A stretch of 56,115 nucleotides of DNA from Pseudomonadota bacterium (GTDB lineage Bacteria > Pseudomonadota > Gammaproteobacteria > UBA1113), in the NCBI GenBank assembly GCA_021781965.1, contig JAJXVU010000012.1:1-56115 (forward strand), read 5' to 3'. Under the pieces are notes generated by a model. The model saw nothing but the letters and a program-made list of their open reading frames with translations. It was not told the origin of the DNA and searched no databases. The first letter of the stretch is position 1; each line of letters opens with the position of its first letter. Positions 35,870 to 45,147 of the stretch are shown piece after piece. Both the position numbers and the translations under genes were made by a program.

Positions 35870-35936
35870 AAACCTAGATACTGATGGGATTATCATGTTA
35901 TTGTAGCATAATCCATAAATCTAGGATATTAACATC

Positions 35937-37049
35937 ATGAAAACATACCTAGTCGGCGGAGCCATACGCGATAAATTATTGGGCCGTCCTGTGCATGAGC
36001 AAGATTGGGTTGTCGTTGGCAGCTCACCCGAAGAAATGATAACGCTAGGCTTTACGCCAGTAGGCAAGGCTTTCCCCGTTTTTTTACATCCTAAAACCAA
36101 AGAAGAATATGCTTTGGCACGTACCGAACGCAAAACAGGCCCTGGATATCATGGTTTTACCTTTCACACTGCAAAAGACGTCACCTTAAAAGACGATCTG
36201 GCCCGTCGCGATCTGACTATCAATGCCCTTGCCGAAGATGAAAATGGCCAAGTCATCGATTATTATGGCGGTTTGAATGACTTAAAACAAAAGCGTTTGC
36301 GTCATATCACCCCTGCTTTTAGCGAAGATCCTGTGCGCGTATTACGTGTTGCGCGTTTTGCCGCACGTTATGCAGAATTGGGTTTTACGGTAGTTCCAGA
36401 AACCTTAGCCTTAATGCATCAAATGGGTTTGCAAAAAGAATTGTCTTATTTGGTTGCTGAGCGCGTTTGGGCCGAGTGGGAAAAAGCCCTCAATGAAGCT
36501 ACTCCAAGCGTGTTTTTTAAGGTATTACTACAGGCAAAAATATTAGAATTTATTTTTCCTAGTATTGAAACATGGCTAACGGAGACTGTATTAGAAAAGT
36601 TAGATACAGTCGCCACAAAAGAAAAAGACTCTACCCTACGCTTTGCTGTTTTTATTCATCATCTATTGCCAGAAAAAACGTTTACCGCGGATCTAGATCA
36701 TTTAATGAAAGCTTATAAAATCCCCAATCAGTATTACGACACGGCTTTAGGATTACATCAAGCTTTGCCTTATTATTTAAAAGTTGACTTCAACGATGCT
36801 AATACCATTTTAAATTTCTACGAAGCCATAGACGCGCATCGTCGCCTCGCCCGTGCTATGATATTATTAAAAGCATGTACTCTTATTGTAGACAATTTAA
36901 AACTAGAACACTTACAAAAGGCTTTCCAATATTTACATGATTTAAAATTTACTATTCCTTCGGGACTACAAGGTCCCGCTATTGCCGTCCATCTACATCT
37001 ACAACGTTTAGAGGCTTTGCAGCAGCAGTTTGACAGTCATTTATTGTAG
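35937..37049 (+). CDS. cca: CCA-adding tRNA nucleotidyltransferase
   Basis: Adds or repairs the 3' CCA of tRNAs. Class II nucleotidyltransferase head: [19 protein letters not shown] (GG and D-x-D-type motif, about 5–23), then [12 protein letters not shown] (about 85) and the [12 protein letters not shown] motif (about 130). 370 aa; the C-terminal HD domain of E. coli Cca (412 aa) appears shortened. Because tRNA-Phe here already encodes CCA, the role is probably repair. Confidence 0.93.
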   Translation: MKTYLVGGAIRDKLLGRPVHEQDWVVVGSSPEEMITLGFTPVGKAFPVFLHPKTKEEYALARTERKTGPGYHGFTFHTAKDVTLKDDLARRDLTINALAEDENGQVIDYYGGLNDLKQKRLRHITPAFSEDPVRVLRVARFAARYAELGFTVVPETLALMHQMGLQKELSYLVAERVWAEWEKALNEATPSVFFKVLLQAKILEFIFPSIETWLTETVLEKLDTVATKEKDSTLRFAVFIHHLLPEKTFTADLDHLMKAYKIPNQYYDTALGLHQALPYYLKVDFNDANTILNFYEAIDAHRRLARAMILLKACTLIVDNLKLEHLQKAFQYLHDLKFTIPSGLQGPAIAVHLHLQRLEALQQQFDSHLL

Positions 37050-37206
37050 TGCTATAGTTATCCCTATGACGATTATAATGCTCTCTACAATTTACCAATA
37101 CTATTATGGCCCACCCAGGCCAATATCTTAACTTTTCCAAAATCTTTGTTCGTTTTTAGCCCCCTTAAAGGCCTTAGATAGATAGTATTTTTTAGAGAGT
37201 AATAAC

Positions 37207-37983
37207 ATGACTACATACACCGCAAAACCAACCGACGCTCAAGGCTTCGTGCAGTACACGAAGGCCGAAAATCATACCTGGGAAACCTTGTTTAACCGCC
37301 AAATGACCATTATGGAAAATTATGCTTGTGCGGCTCATATTGACGGCATAGATAAATTGAGTCTAAAGGCAGACTCTATTCCCCAAATTCCGGAGCTATC
37401 CCAATATCTTATGGCAGCAACAGGCTGGAAGACCCAAGCCGTACCAGCACTTATCACCGATCAAAAATTTTTTACCCTGTTAAGCGAGCGCATTTTCCCC
37501 GTCGCAACCTTTATTCGTGTTCCAGAAGAATTGGATTACTTGCCAGAACCCGATATCTTCCACGAAGTTTTCGGCCATTGCCCCATGTTAACGCAGCCGC
37601 TATTGGCCGATTTTGTAGCGGCCTATGGCGATTATGCCTTACAAGCCCCCCTCAAACATCTAAAGTACTTAGGGCGATTATTTTGGTTTACCATTGAATT
37701 TGGCTTGATACAAAGCGCTAAAGGCTTGCGAGTTTATGGCGGTGGCATCCTATCGTCTTACAAAGAAACCCTCTACTCGATCGATGATACTTTTCCAGAG
37801 CGTAAGCCCTTCGATTTATTAGAAGCGCTACGCACCGATTATCGCATTGATAAAATGCAAGGTATTTACCTTGTGATTCAAAGTTTTGAACAATTATTTG
37901 AATTATTACAAGGAGATACCTTGCAACAGGCCTTGGAACAAGCCTGCAGTTTGTCGGATTTGCCGATGCGGTATAAGGAATAA
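37207..37983 (+). CDS. phhA: Phenylalanine-4-hydroxylase
   Basis: Non-haem iron, pterin-dependent conversion of phenylalanine to tyrosine. Iron ligands H119 and H124 (FHEVFGHCPML) and E164 (FWFTIEFGL) are present, with the pterin-side motif VPEELDYLPEPD just before. 258 aa matches bacterial single-domain enzymes. Legionella uses this enzyme for pyomelanin-related tyrosine metabolism. A pteridine reductase gene occurs about 10 kb away. A strong hairpin follows. Confidence 0.96.
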   Translation: MTTYTAKPTDAQGFVQYTKAENHTWETLFNRQMTIMENYACAAHIDGIDKLSLKADSIPQIPELSQYLMAATGWKTQAVPALITDQKFFTLLSERIFPVATFIRVPEELDYLPEPDIFHEVFGHCPMLTQPLLADFVAAYGDYALQAPLKHLKYLGRLFWFTIEFGLIQSAKGLRVYGGGILSSYKETLYSIDDTFPERKPFDLLEALRTDYRIDKMQGIYLVIQSFEQLFELLQGDTLQQALEQACSLSDLPMRYKE

Positions 37984-37987
37984 GAAA

Positions 37988-38010
37988 GCGCCGCATTAGC
38001 AATGCGGCGC
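37988..38010. terminator. Bidirectional hairpin terminator between phhA and the orphan gene
   Basis: Perfect 10-bp inverted repeat GCGCCGCATT (37988–37997) and AATGCGGCGC (38001–38010) with a 3-base loop, between convergent genes. It starts five bases after the phhA stop and ends 7 bases before the stop of the facing gene. Confidence 0.75.
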
Positions 38011-38017
38011 CTTAGCT

Positions 38018-39151
38018 TTATAATACGAATCTACTAAGAAGGGGGCTTCCCTGTTCATCGGTTAATGGACATAATGGTTGTGGAGCCTCCCAGGCTTCTT
38101 TTTCAGTATTCCGTTTATGCTCATTATGAAAATTGTAGCTTGAAGAAGAAAGGGAAAGGGAGTTATTGTTCCTTCGACTAGGCGGTGCCGTCATTGGAAT
38201 AGACTGCCCTACTTCCCTGAAAGGAGTTTGTTTGCTCTTAAGCCTTAATCCTGCATCGGGCAGCACACTGTTTTTCCTTGCTTCTGGCGATCCAGCAACC
38301 CCTGCTGTAGCAGATTTTTCGGACGATTTAGCCCCAAAGAGCCACTCGGTAAACACTTTGGCAACAACAGCAAACATATCAGAAACAGTAAAGCGCTTTT
38401 TAGGCTTTATCACGGTGATAGCATCAGCTGTAGGTTTTATCAGGATGGCATCAGCTACAGTGGCATCAGCGGTAGGCTCTACCACAGCGGCAAATCTTTT
38501 TTTGGTTTGTGTTATTATCTCCATCGCATTCTTCGCCAAGTCGTCACACATTTCCTGTTTATACATAAGATTCAGTGGGTTTGGTTCTGCAAGAATGGTT
38601 CCTCGGATACTAGTTTGAAGCGCGAATTGAATATTTTTCCCTAAAATCGATTCCAGTGGTTTTAATACCTTCATATCACAAAACGCTACTCTAAATATGG
38701 TTCCCATCTTTGGAACTATATCTTCTTCCTTGTTCGTAATGAAACGACCCTTTATCCATTGTTTTCCAACTGAATTATTTGTCCGCAAAAAATCGTTGTG
38801 GGTAGCGTTGCTATTTCGAATCTCTCCATATAAAATCATGCCACATATGGTGTCAATCTGTGGATGATTAGCATATTCTTCGATTAAAGTATCCACAGCG
38901 GGTTGAATATCTATCAGATTTAATGCATATGTTGCTTCTGTAGAGCTTTCTCTAAGGATTTCTTCGCGATAGGTTGTGATTATTTCTTTTACTTTGTCAC
39001 GTGTGTTCTGATTAGTTTCAAAATCATCGACATGCTGAGAAAGCTCAGCGAAAAGTTTTCGACTAAGTTCTTTCTTTCTTTCGTTCTTTCGTTCTTTTGA
39101 AGAAAATACGTTCAAAAATCCTGGAGCGCTTTTACTTTTAGTCCTCGGCAT
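38018..39151 (-). CDS. Orphan 377-aa effector-like protein
   Basis: No family recognised. Lys/Arg-rich N-terminus (KERKNERKKELSRK, about 20–33), a helical middle (about 40–225), then an internal near-repeat: KKRFAAVVEPTADATVADA and KPTADAITVIKPKKRF (about 212–255). The last ~100 residues are disordered, rich in Ser/Asn/Pro (RRNNNSLSLSSSSYNF), with a Glu-containing tail (RNTEKEAWEAPQPL). No membrane segment. The disordered, hydrophilic C-terminus resembles secretion-signal regions of Dot/Icm substrates, but that is inference. Confidence 0.6.
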   Translation of the reverse strand: MPRTKSKSAPGFLNVFSSKERKNERKKELSRKLFAELSQHVDDFETNQNTRDKVKEIITTYREEILRESSTEATYALNLIDIQPAVDTLIEEYANHPQIDTICGMILYGEIRNSNATHNDFLRTNNSVGKQWIKGRFITNKEEDIVPKMGTIFRVAFCDMKVLKPLESILGKNIQFALQTSIRGTILAEPNPLNLMYKQEMCDDLAKNAMEIITQTKKRFAAVVEPTADATVADAILIKPTADAITVIKPKKRFTVSDMFAVVAKVFTEWLFGAKSSEKSATAGVAGSPEARKNSVLPDAGLRLKSKQTPFREVGQSIPMTAPPSRRNNNSLSLSSSSYNFHNEHKRNTEKEAWEAPQPLCPLTDEQGSPLLSRFVL

Positions 39152-39418
39152 ACTTATTACCTCGCTTTTTTATTATACGTCTATACCTATTAAAATCATT
39201 TAAACTATTGATTTTAATGATTTTCTGCCTTATAGTGCTCATAAACGGCAATATTTATGCAAAAACGAGCTTAGCATATCTTGCCATAGAAATATTGTCA
39301 ACAGCTCAGCTCTGCGGGATCCAAAACCTGTTTCTAACCCGGCAACATATTTAGCTTGCGTTAGAACCACTTTTCTGGCACCATGGACTAATAATTATAT
39401 TACTGGACAATAGGAACA

Positions 39419-40192
39419 ATGCATCCTTATCTTAATATTGCCATCAAGGCTGCCCGCAAAGCAGGCGAAGCGATTGTCCGTGCCCAGCAGGATTTAAACA
39501 AGCTGCATATACAGGAAAAATCACCGCACGATTTTGTCAGCAATATTGATCAAAAAGCAGAAATGATTATCCGCGATACCATTCAATACGCTTATCCTAG
39601 CCACAGTATCTTAGGAGAAGAAGGCGGTGGGCAAGAAAATGAAGATGCGGAAACTTGGTGGATAATCGATCCCATCGATGGTACACAGAATTTTATCAAA
39701 GGCTTACCTTTTTTTGCCGTCTCCATCGCCATTAAAGAACAAGGTAAACTAAGTCATGCGGTAGTTTACGACCCCATGCGTCAAGAATTATTCACCGCCA
39801 GCCGCGGTAAGGGTGCCTTCCTAGAGAACCGTATTCGCGTCAGCGATAAACGCGGTTTAAATGGTGCTCTCATGGGCACTGGTTTCCCCACCCCACGTAC
39901 AGATGGCTGGAATCAATCACAAGCTACATTGAATACTCTCTTTAACCAAATAGCCGATATACGCTGTCTGGGTTCAGCCGCTTTAGCATTGGCCTATGTA
40001 GCCTGTGGTCGCTTAGATGGTTATTGGGAAGCGGGTTTGAAAGAATGGGACATCGCTGCGGGTGCTCTATTAGTGAAAGAGGCAGGCGGATTGGTCACCG
40101 ATTTCCAAGGCGTAGAAAATTATTTGCGCTCAGGCGATATAGTTGCAGGCCCGGCTAAAGTGTTGAAAGAGTTATTGCCACTGTTGGGGTAA
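39419..40192 (+). CDS. suhB: Inositol-1-monophosphatase family protein
   Basis: 257-aa Mg-dependent phosphatase; SuhB in gamma-proteobacteria also assists rRNA transcription antitermination. Metal site motifs GEEGG (about 67), WIIDPIDGTQNFIKGLP (about 81–97) and the C-terminal signature LKEWDIAAGALLVKEAGG (about 207–224). Length is normal. The gene stands alone after an intergenic gap of 270 bases. Confidence 0.92.
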   Translation: MHPYLNIAIKAARKAGEAIVRAQQDLNKLHIQEKSPHDFVSNIDQKAEMIIRDTIQYAYPSHSILGEEGGGQENEDAETWWIIDPIDGTQNFIKGLPFFAVSIAIKEQGKLSHAVVYDPMRQELFTASRGKGAFLENRIRVSDKRGLNGALMGTGFPTPRTDGWNQSQATLNTLFNQIADIRCLGSAALALAYVACGRLDGYWEAGLKEWDIAAGALLVKEAGGLVTDFQGVENYLRSGDIVAGPAKVLKELLPLLG

Positions 40193-40222
40193 CATTGGGA
40201 CTAAATATCATAGCAACACCTA

Positions 40223-40525
40223 TCAGGCATAAGCAGCATCGTGAAGATGCTCAAAATCAATCCTTTTAAGTTTGGGCTGCTTAGCTGTCCATAAATCATA
40301 ATGCGCTTGCATCATCAGCCAACTTTCGGCACTTATGCCCAAGGCTGCTTCTAACCTATATGCCATATCAACAGAAACTGAGCTCTGCTTTTTAATAAGA
40401 CGATTAATCGTCGAGGGCGCTACTTTAAGATGTTTTGCTAAAAAACGGCTGCTCAACCCAAAGGGCTTCATGTAGGTTTCTTTAATAAACTCACCTGGAT
40501 GCGGCGAAGAATGCATGACGGCCAT
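40223..40525 (-). CDS. higA: HigA-type antitoxin (XRE family)
   Basis: 100-aa DNA-binding antitoxin and autorepressor. Starts with the family N-terminus HSSPHPGEFIKETYMKPFGL, followed by a helix-turn-helix (SSRFLAKHLKVAPSTINRLI) and the family ending ISAESWLMMQAHYDLW. It would neutralise a HigB RNase. The matching higB-type gene is on the same strand but about 420 bases upstream, instead of adjacent, so this gene seems to have its own promoter (palindrome at 40573–40590). Confidence 0.9.
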   Translation of the reverse strand: MAVMHSSPHPGEFIKETYMKPFGLSSRFLAKHLKVAPSTINRLIKKQSSVSVDMAYRLEAALGISAESWLMMQAHYDLWTAKQPKLKRIDFEHLHDAAYA

Positions 40526-40944
40526 AGTTTCTAACCCCCCATAGTTAATAATTATCCACTAACTAGATTATAGCGTATTGCGCACTACGCATCAACAAAA
40601 ATGTAACTATACTCGTAAAAAATATAAAATAGATTTCATTAAAATGTTGTCATTTTCTCTATAACCATTTGATATTAATAGAAAAATAAATTTAATTGTT
40701 TGCGCGTTAATTTATAATCCACTAACGAATACATATTGCCCTTCAAAGCATAAACTATTTAAAACCTTCACTTAATTCTGATCGATCGGTTGTAGGGCCA
40801 CCTCTAAATTGTCTTAAGACTCATTTTGAATGGACGGTTCTGTATTAATCGCTCTTGTGCAAAATACTCTATGAAATATAATTTCTCGTTTGGCATAATT
40901 TGCATCTTGTAAACGGAATAGATAAAAAAGCCAAGTTATGATTT
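40526..40944. other. Non-coding gap separating higB and higA
   Basis: 419 AT-rich bases without an ORF. It holds a near-palindrome at 40573–40590 close to higA. No transposase fragment was recognised. In normal hig loci these genes are separated by only a few bases, so this gap is anomalous. Confidence 0.55.
40573..40590. promoter_or_regulatory. Palindromic operator candidate upstream of higA
   Basis: GCGTATTGCGCACTACGC is an 18-base imperfect palindrome (16 of 18 positions self-complementary) about 48 bases upstream of the higA start. A related sequence occurs upstream of higB at 41268–41285. Confidence 0.5.
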
Positions 40945-41223
40945 TTAATGGTAATCTTCATAATTGAGAATATAGACATCACCATCTATAAATTCGAAGG
41001 TTAACCGCCAATTTTTATTTACTGTGATAGACCAAAGATCTTTTTTATCACCCTCAAGCGGATGTAATTTATACCCAGGTACATTCAGCTCTTTTACAGA
41101 TTTTGCTACGTTTAAAAGAAGCAGTTGCATGCGTAATGTTTTGGCGTGCTTAGCTTGTATTCCTGTCTTAGCACCTGTTTCAAAAAATAACTTAAGTCCT
41201 TTGTGTTTAAAACTTTTTATCAT
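40945..41223 (-). CDS. higB: HigB/RelE-type toxin
   Basis: 92-aa ribosome-dependent mRNA interferase of the RelE/ParE fold (plasmid maintenance system killer type). Typical features: IKSFKHKGLKLFFE start, LRMQLLLLNVAKSVKELN helix, GYKLHPLEGDKKDLWSITVN core, and the end NWRLTFEFIDGDVYILNYEDYH. Length is full and no residue is obviously lost, so it should be active. The cognate higA is 420 bases downstream, an unusual separation. Confidence 0.88.
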   Translation of the reverse strand: MIKSFKHKGLKLFFETGAKTGIQAKHAKTLRMQLLLLNVAKSVKELNVPGYKLHPLEGDKKDLWSITVNKNWRLTFEFIDGDVYILNYEDYH

Positions 41224-41267
41224 GAGGCTAACACCAAAATAAGAGGTAAAATATGGATAGAATTTTA

Positions 41268-41285
41268 GCGTGTTGCGCTACTCGC
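41268..41285. promoter_or_regulatory. Second copy of the hig operator-like sequence, upstream of higB
   Basis: GCGTGTTGCGCTACTCGC resembles the site upstream of higA (shared TAGCGTRTTGCGC...CGCRTCAA framework). Both sit a short way upstream of a hig gene start, so one repressor may control both. Confidence 0.45.
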
Positions 41286-41329
41286 GTCAATGCCAATTAC
41301 GTGCGTTATAATTTAGATTATAATGTCCA

Positions 41330-41797
41330 CTAAAACAATGCCACTTTATCGGCATCATGTGGAGCAATGCTCACTACTTCTAATTTGAATTTGAGTTTTT
41401 GTCCGCATAAGGGATGATTGAAATCAACAGTGACGGTATCATCATCAAAATCTCGCACGACTCCAGGCAAAGCATGACCATTCATCTGCTGAAATTCCAC
41501 GATTAACCCTTTGCGTAAAGATAAGTTTTCTGCAAATTGACTGCGCGGCATACGGTGTATATTGGCCGGATGTGGTAGACCAAAAGCATCTTTAGGCTCT
41601 AATACAAATTCTTTTTTGTCGCCTTCTTTAAGCCCTAAGATATTCGCCTCAAAAGCTGCTGATAGATCATCACAGCCCAATCGCAATATCATGGGCTTAC
41701 GATTAACACGCGTGCTATCGGCCACGGAACCATCCATGAGCTCTATGGTCATGTGCGCCCAAACTTCACTATTTTTTTCTACAATCTTATTTTGCAC
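41330..41797 (-). CDS. fkpB: FKBP-type peptidyl-prolyl isomerase SlpA/FkpB
   Basis: 155-aa cis-trans prolyl isomerase and chaperone of the SlyD/SlpA class. VWAHMTIELMDGSVADST at the start, then GLKEGDKKEFVLEPKDAFG and the inserted flap (IHRMPRSQF to HALPGVVRDFDDDTVTVDFNHPL), ending LxFKLEVVSI. It overlaps the lspA end by 11 bases, matching the common ileS–lspA–fkpB operon. Confidence 0.93.
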   Translation of the reverse strand: MQNKIVEKNSEVWAHMTIELMDGSVADSTRVNRKPMILRLGCDDLSAAFEANILGLKEGDKKEFVLEPKDAFGLPHPANIHRMPRSQFAENLSLRKGLIVEFQQMNGHALPGVVRDFDDDTVTVDFNHPLCGQKLKFKLEVVSIAPHDADKVALF

Positions 41798-42269
41798 GTT
41801 TGAAAAATACCTCTGCGAGTAGCCACATAATGACAGCCGTCACTACAAAACTATCGGCCAAATTAAATGTAGGCCAATACCATTGTTGATAATGCCATTG
41901 AATTAAATCTACTACATAGCCAAAGCGTATGCGATCGCAGAGATTACCTAAGGCTCCTGCTAATAGAAAAGACAAAGCAACACTATGCCATTTATGCTGT
42001 CTGGGTGTAGCCATCAACAACACAATGACCACCAAACTGACTAATGCCGCAATACCCGAGAAAAACCACATTTGCCAACCGCTGGCATTGCTTAGAAAAC
42101 TAAACGCAGCTCCGGGGTTATAGGTTAAGGTCCAACTAAAGAAAGAAGTGATCACATAAGTTTCATATAAAGAAAAATGGCCCAGGGTCCATATTTTTGA
42201 GGCTTGATCCGCTAAGAAAGCTATAACCGATAATAATATCCATGGATTGAAAGCAAATTTCTTAGGCAT
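41787..42269 (-). CDS. lspA: Lipoprotein signal peptidase (signal peptidase II)
   Basis: Aspartyl membrane protease removing signal peptides from prolipoproteins. Four hydrophobic helices; conserved blocks LADQASKIWTLG, TYNPGAAFSF, GNLCDRIRFGYVVDLI (first catalytic Asp region) and FNLADSFVV (second). Start at 42269 (MPKKFAFNPW), eight bases inside the ileS end; a longer frame (to 42296) is unlikely. It would process the three tiny lipoproteins at 49.4–50.1 kb. Confidence 0.94.
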   Translation of the reverse strand: MPKKFAFNPWILLSVIAFLADQASKIWTLGHFSLYETYVITSFFSWTLTYNPGAAFSFLSNASGWQMWFFSGIAALVSLVVIVLLMATPRQHKWHSVALSFLLAGALGNLCDRIRFGYVVDLIQWHYQQWYWPTFNLADSFVVTAVIMWLLAEVFFKRAK

Positions 42270-45090
42270 AATGACGCGTCTCCCCTGCTCCATCAATATT
42301 GTCTACACAACGTTGGCAAATCTCAGGATGAGCCTCGACTACGCCTACATCTTCACGTCTATGCCAGCAGCGCGCGCATTTGGGGGCTTCCATTTTTTCT
42401 ACAGCAATATGGCATAAATCCGGATCGCCCCATAAAATACTATTTTCAGGCGCTAATTGCACTGATGCCACAGAGGTTATCAATACAAACCGTAATTCGT
42501 CTTTCAATGCACTTAACATGTCATATACCGGCGCACTGGCGGTAATCGTCACTTTTGCTTCTAAGCCCGAGCCAATCAAACCCTCCGTGCGCTTTGCTTC
42601 CAAGACTTTATTCACCTCATCGCGCACACGCATCACCGTTTCAAAATACGCTGCATCCAGTGTCGTTTGCGCGGGGAAAGAAGATAAACCTTCATAATAG
42701 GTCGCCAACAATACGGATTGTTCACGTTGTCCCGGCAAACACTGCCAAATTTCTTCGGCAGTAAAACTCAAAATAGGCATCAACCAACGTACTAAGGCTT
42801 CTAGTATGTGCATCATGGCTGTTTGCGCAGAGCGCCGTGCCAAGGCATCGCGCTTGATAGTATATTGTCTATCTTTGATCACATCCAAATAAAAACTGCC
42901 TAGATCAATGCTGCAGAAATGATGTATTTTTTGATACACGGTGTGGAATTGATACTGTTGATACGCCTCTTTGATTTCTTGCTGCACTCTATAAGCCCTA
43001 TCCACAACCCACTGATCTAACGCGACCATGTCTTTAAAAGCAACACTGTCTTTTACGGGATCAAAATCAAAGGTATTGGCCAATAGGAAACGCGTGGTAT
43101 TGCGTATGCGTCTATAGCCATCGGTATTGCGCTGTAAAATTTCATCGGAAACGGCTAAATCTGTTTTATAATCGGTGGCTGCTACCCACAAGCGCAAAAT
43201 ATCCGCCCCTAAGGTAGTCACTACTTTTTCAGGCGCAATCACATTGCCTAAAGATTTAGACATCTTGCGCCCATTCGCATCCACAGTATAACCATGGGTT
43301 AATACCGCTTTATAAGGCACTTTCCCCGTAGCTGCCACAGAAGCCAATAAAGTCGTTTGAAACCAGCCGCGATGTTGATCGGTACCTTCCAGATAAAGAT
43401 CAGCCGGAAATTGCAGCTCGGGCCTACGCATCAATACCGCATAAAAACTCACCCCCGAATCAAACCACACATCCAACGTATCTTCAATCTTAAAATAATC
43501 CTTGGCATCGGTTGGAGCAAATTGATCTAATTGTATCTCCTGCCAAGCTTCAATGCCCTTTTCTTCAATGATCTTAGCCACTTCTAAAATGAGCTTTACA
43601 CTGTTAGGATGCCATTCATTGGTTTCTTTATGGCACCATAAAGGTATAGGTGTGCCCCATAAACGTTGCCGTGAAATACACCAATCGGGGCGATTGGCAA
43701 TCATGGCACGCAAACGCGTTTGACCACTGCTCGGTATAAATTGTACGCTTTCCATGGCCTCTAATGAGGCCTCTCTTAAACCCTTCGCATTCATGCTAAT
43801 AAACCATTGAGGTGTCGCACGAAAAATTACCGGCGTTTTGTGGCGCCAGCAATGCGGATAGCTGTGAGTAATGCGTTCTTGATGTAATAAATTGCCATTG
43901 CTTTTTAACACTTCAATAATAGCGTCGTTGGCTTTAGTGATATGCATACCACCAAAAAAAGGTAGTTTATCGCTAAAACAACCATTGGCCAGTACTTCAT
44001 GGTTAACAGGTAAATTATAGTGAGTAGCTGCTATATAGTCGTCTAAACCATGTGCGGGCGCAGTATGCACCGCACCCGTACCTGCATCCGTGGTGACATG
44101 CGTGCCTAAAATAACGGGTACTGTTCTATCGTATAAAGGATGTTGCAATAACAGACCTTCTAAAGCTTGACCTTTGCAATAAGCCACGACTCGATATTGT
44201 GTGAGCGACAGTTTCCCCACAAAATCATTTAACAAGGCTTCTGCACACAAATAATAGTGACATTGATGCGCTTCTTTCACTTCAATTAAGGCGTAATCTA
44301 ATTCTGCATTTAAAGCCACAGCTTGATTGGCAGGTAAAGTCCATGGCGTCGTTGTCCAAATAGGGATATAAATCCCTGCTATAGGTACATCCTGACCAGG
44401 AGTATGATGGCAAGCATCCCAAAAAAGTTTTTCATCGATCACTTGAAAACGAACATAAATGGAAGGCGATGATTTGTCTTCATATTCTACTTCCGCTTCA
44501 GCCAACGCAGAACCACAATCCATACACCAATGCACAGGCTTATAACCCCGATGCAAATGACCGCGCTGCATAATGTCGGCCAAAGCGCGTAAAATATCCG
44601 CTTCATAACTAGGTGCCATGGTTAAATAAGGATGCTGCCAATCGCCCATCACGCCTAAGCGTATGAATGAATCGCGTTGTAGCTCGATTTGGGACAAGGC
44701 ATAGCGTCTACATTCGGCATAAAATTCTTTTTTATCTAAAACTTTTTTTTCTTTGGCAAGCTTCTTTTCTACATTCAACTCTATAGGTAAACCGTGACAA
44801 TCCCAGCCCGGTACATAAGGCGCATCTAAGCCTATTAAATTCTTAGACTTGATGATGATATCTTTTAAAATTTTATTTAAGGCATGCCCTATATGGATTG
44901 GACCATTGGCATAAGGTGGGCCGTCGTGCAAAATAAATTTATTACATCCCTGGCGCGCCGTACGTAATTGCTCATAAACTGCATGTTCCTGCCAGAAAGC
45001 CAACCATTTAGGCTCCTGCACGCTTAAATTTGCTTTCATGCTAAAGGCAGTTTGCGGCAGGTTTAACGTGCTTTTATATTCTGTGGTCAT
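42262..45090 (-). CDS. ileS: Isoleucyl-tRNA synthetase
   Basis: 942-aa class I synthetase with editing domain. HIGH motif HIGH at 66–69 (PPYANGPIHIGHALNK), KMSKS at about 605 (GRKMSKSLGN), CP1 editing region with TTPWTLPANQAVA, and the C-terminal zinc finger CARCWHRREDVG ... CQRCVDNI as in bacterial IleRS of the E. coli type. First gene of ileS–lspA–fkpB. Confidence 0.97.
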   Translation of the reverse strand: MTTEYKSTLNLPQTAFSMKANLSVQEPKWLAFWQEHAVYEQLRTARQGCNKFILHDGPPYANGPIHIGHALNKILKDIIIKSKNLIGLDAPYVPGWDCHGLPIELNVEKKLAKEKKVLDKKEFYAECRRYALSQIELQRDSFIRLGVMGDWQHPYLTMAPSYEADILRALADIMQRGHLHRGYKPVHWCMDCGSALAEAEVEYEDKSSPSIYVRFQVIDEKLFWDACHHTPGQDVPIAGIYIPIWTTTPWTLPANQAVALNAELDYALIEVKEAHQCHYYLCAEALLNDFVGKLSLTQYRVVAYCKGQALEGLLLQHPLYDRTVPVILGTHVTTDAGTGAVHTAPAHGLDDYIAATHYNLPVNHEVLANGCFSDKLPFFGGMHITKANDAIIEVLKSNGNLLHQERITHSYPHCWRHKTPVIFRATPQWFISMNAKGLREASLEAMESVQFIPSSGQTRLRAMIANRPDWCISRQRLWGTPIPLWCHKETNEWHPNSVKLILEVAKIIEEKGIEAWQEIQLDQFAPTDAKDYFKIEDTLDVWFDSGVSFYAVLMRRPELQFPADLYLEGTDQHRGWFQTTLLASVAATGKVPYKAVLTHGYTVDANGRKMSKSLGNVIAPEKVVTTLGADILRLWVAATDYKTDLAVSDEILQRNTDGYRRIRNTTRFLLANTFDFDPVKDSVAFKDMVALDQWVVDRAYRVQQEIKEAYQQYQFHTVYQKIHHFCSIDLGSFYLDVIKDRQYTIKRDALARRSAQTAMMHILEALVRWLMPILSFTAEEIWQCLPGQREQSVLLATYYEGLSSFPAQTTLDAAYFETVMRVRDEVNKVLEAKRTEGLIGSGLEAKVTITASAPVYDMLSALKDELRFVLITSVASVQLAPENSILWGDPDLCHIAVEKMEAPKCARCWHRREDVGVVEAHPEICQRCVDNIDGAGETRHYA

Positions 45091-45147
45091 TGTGTACTAT
45101 CAAAAAGGGAAACGATAGACCATTATAACGATTTTGGCTCAGCGGCG

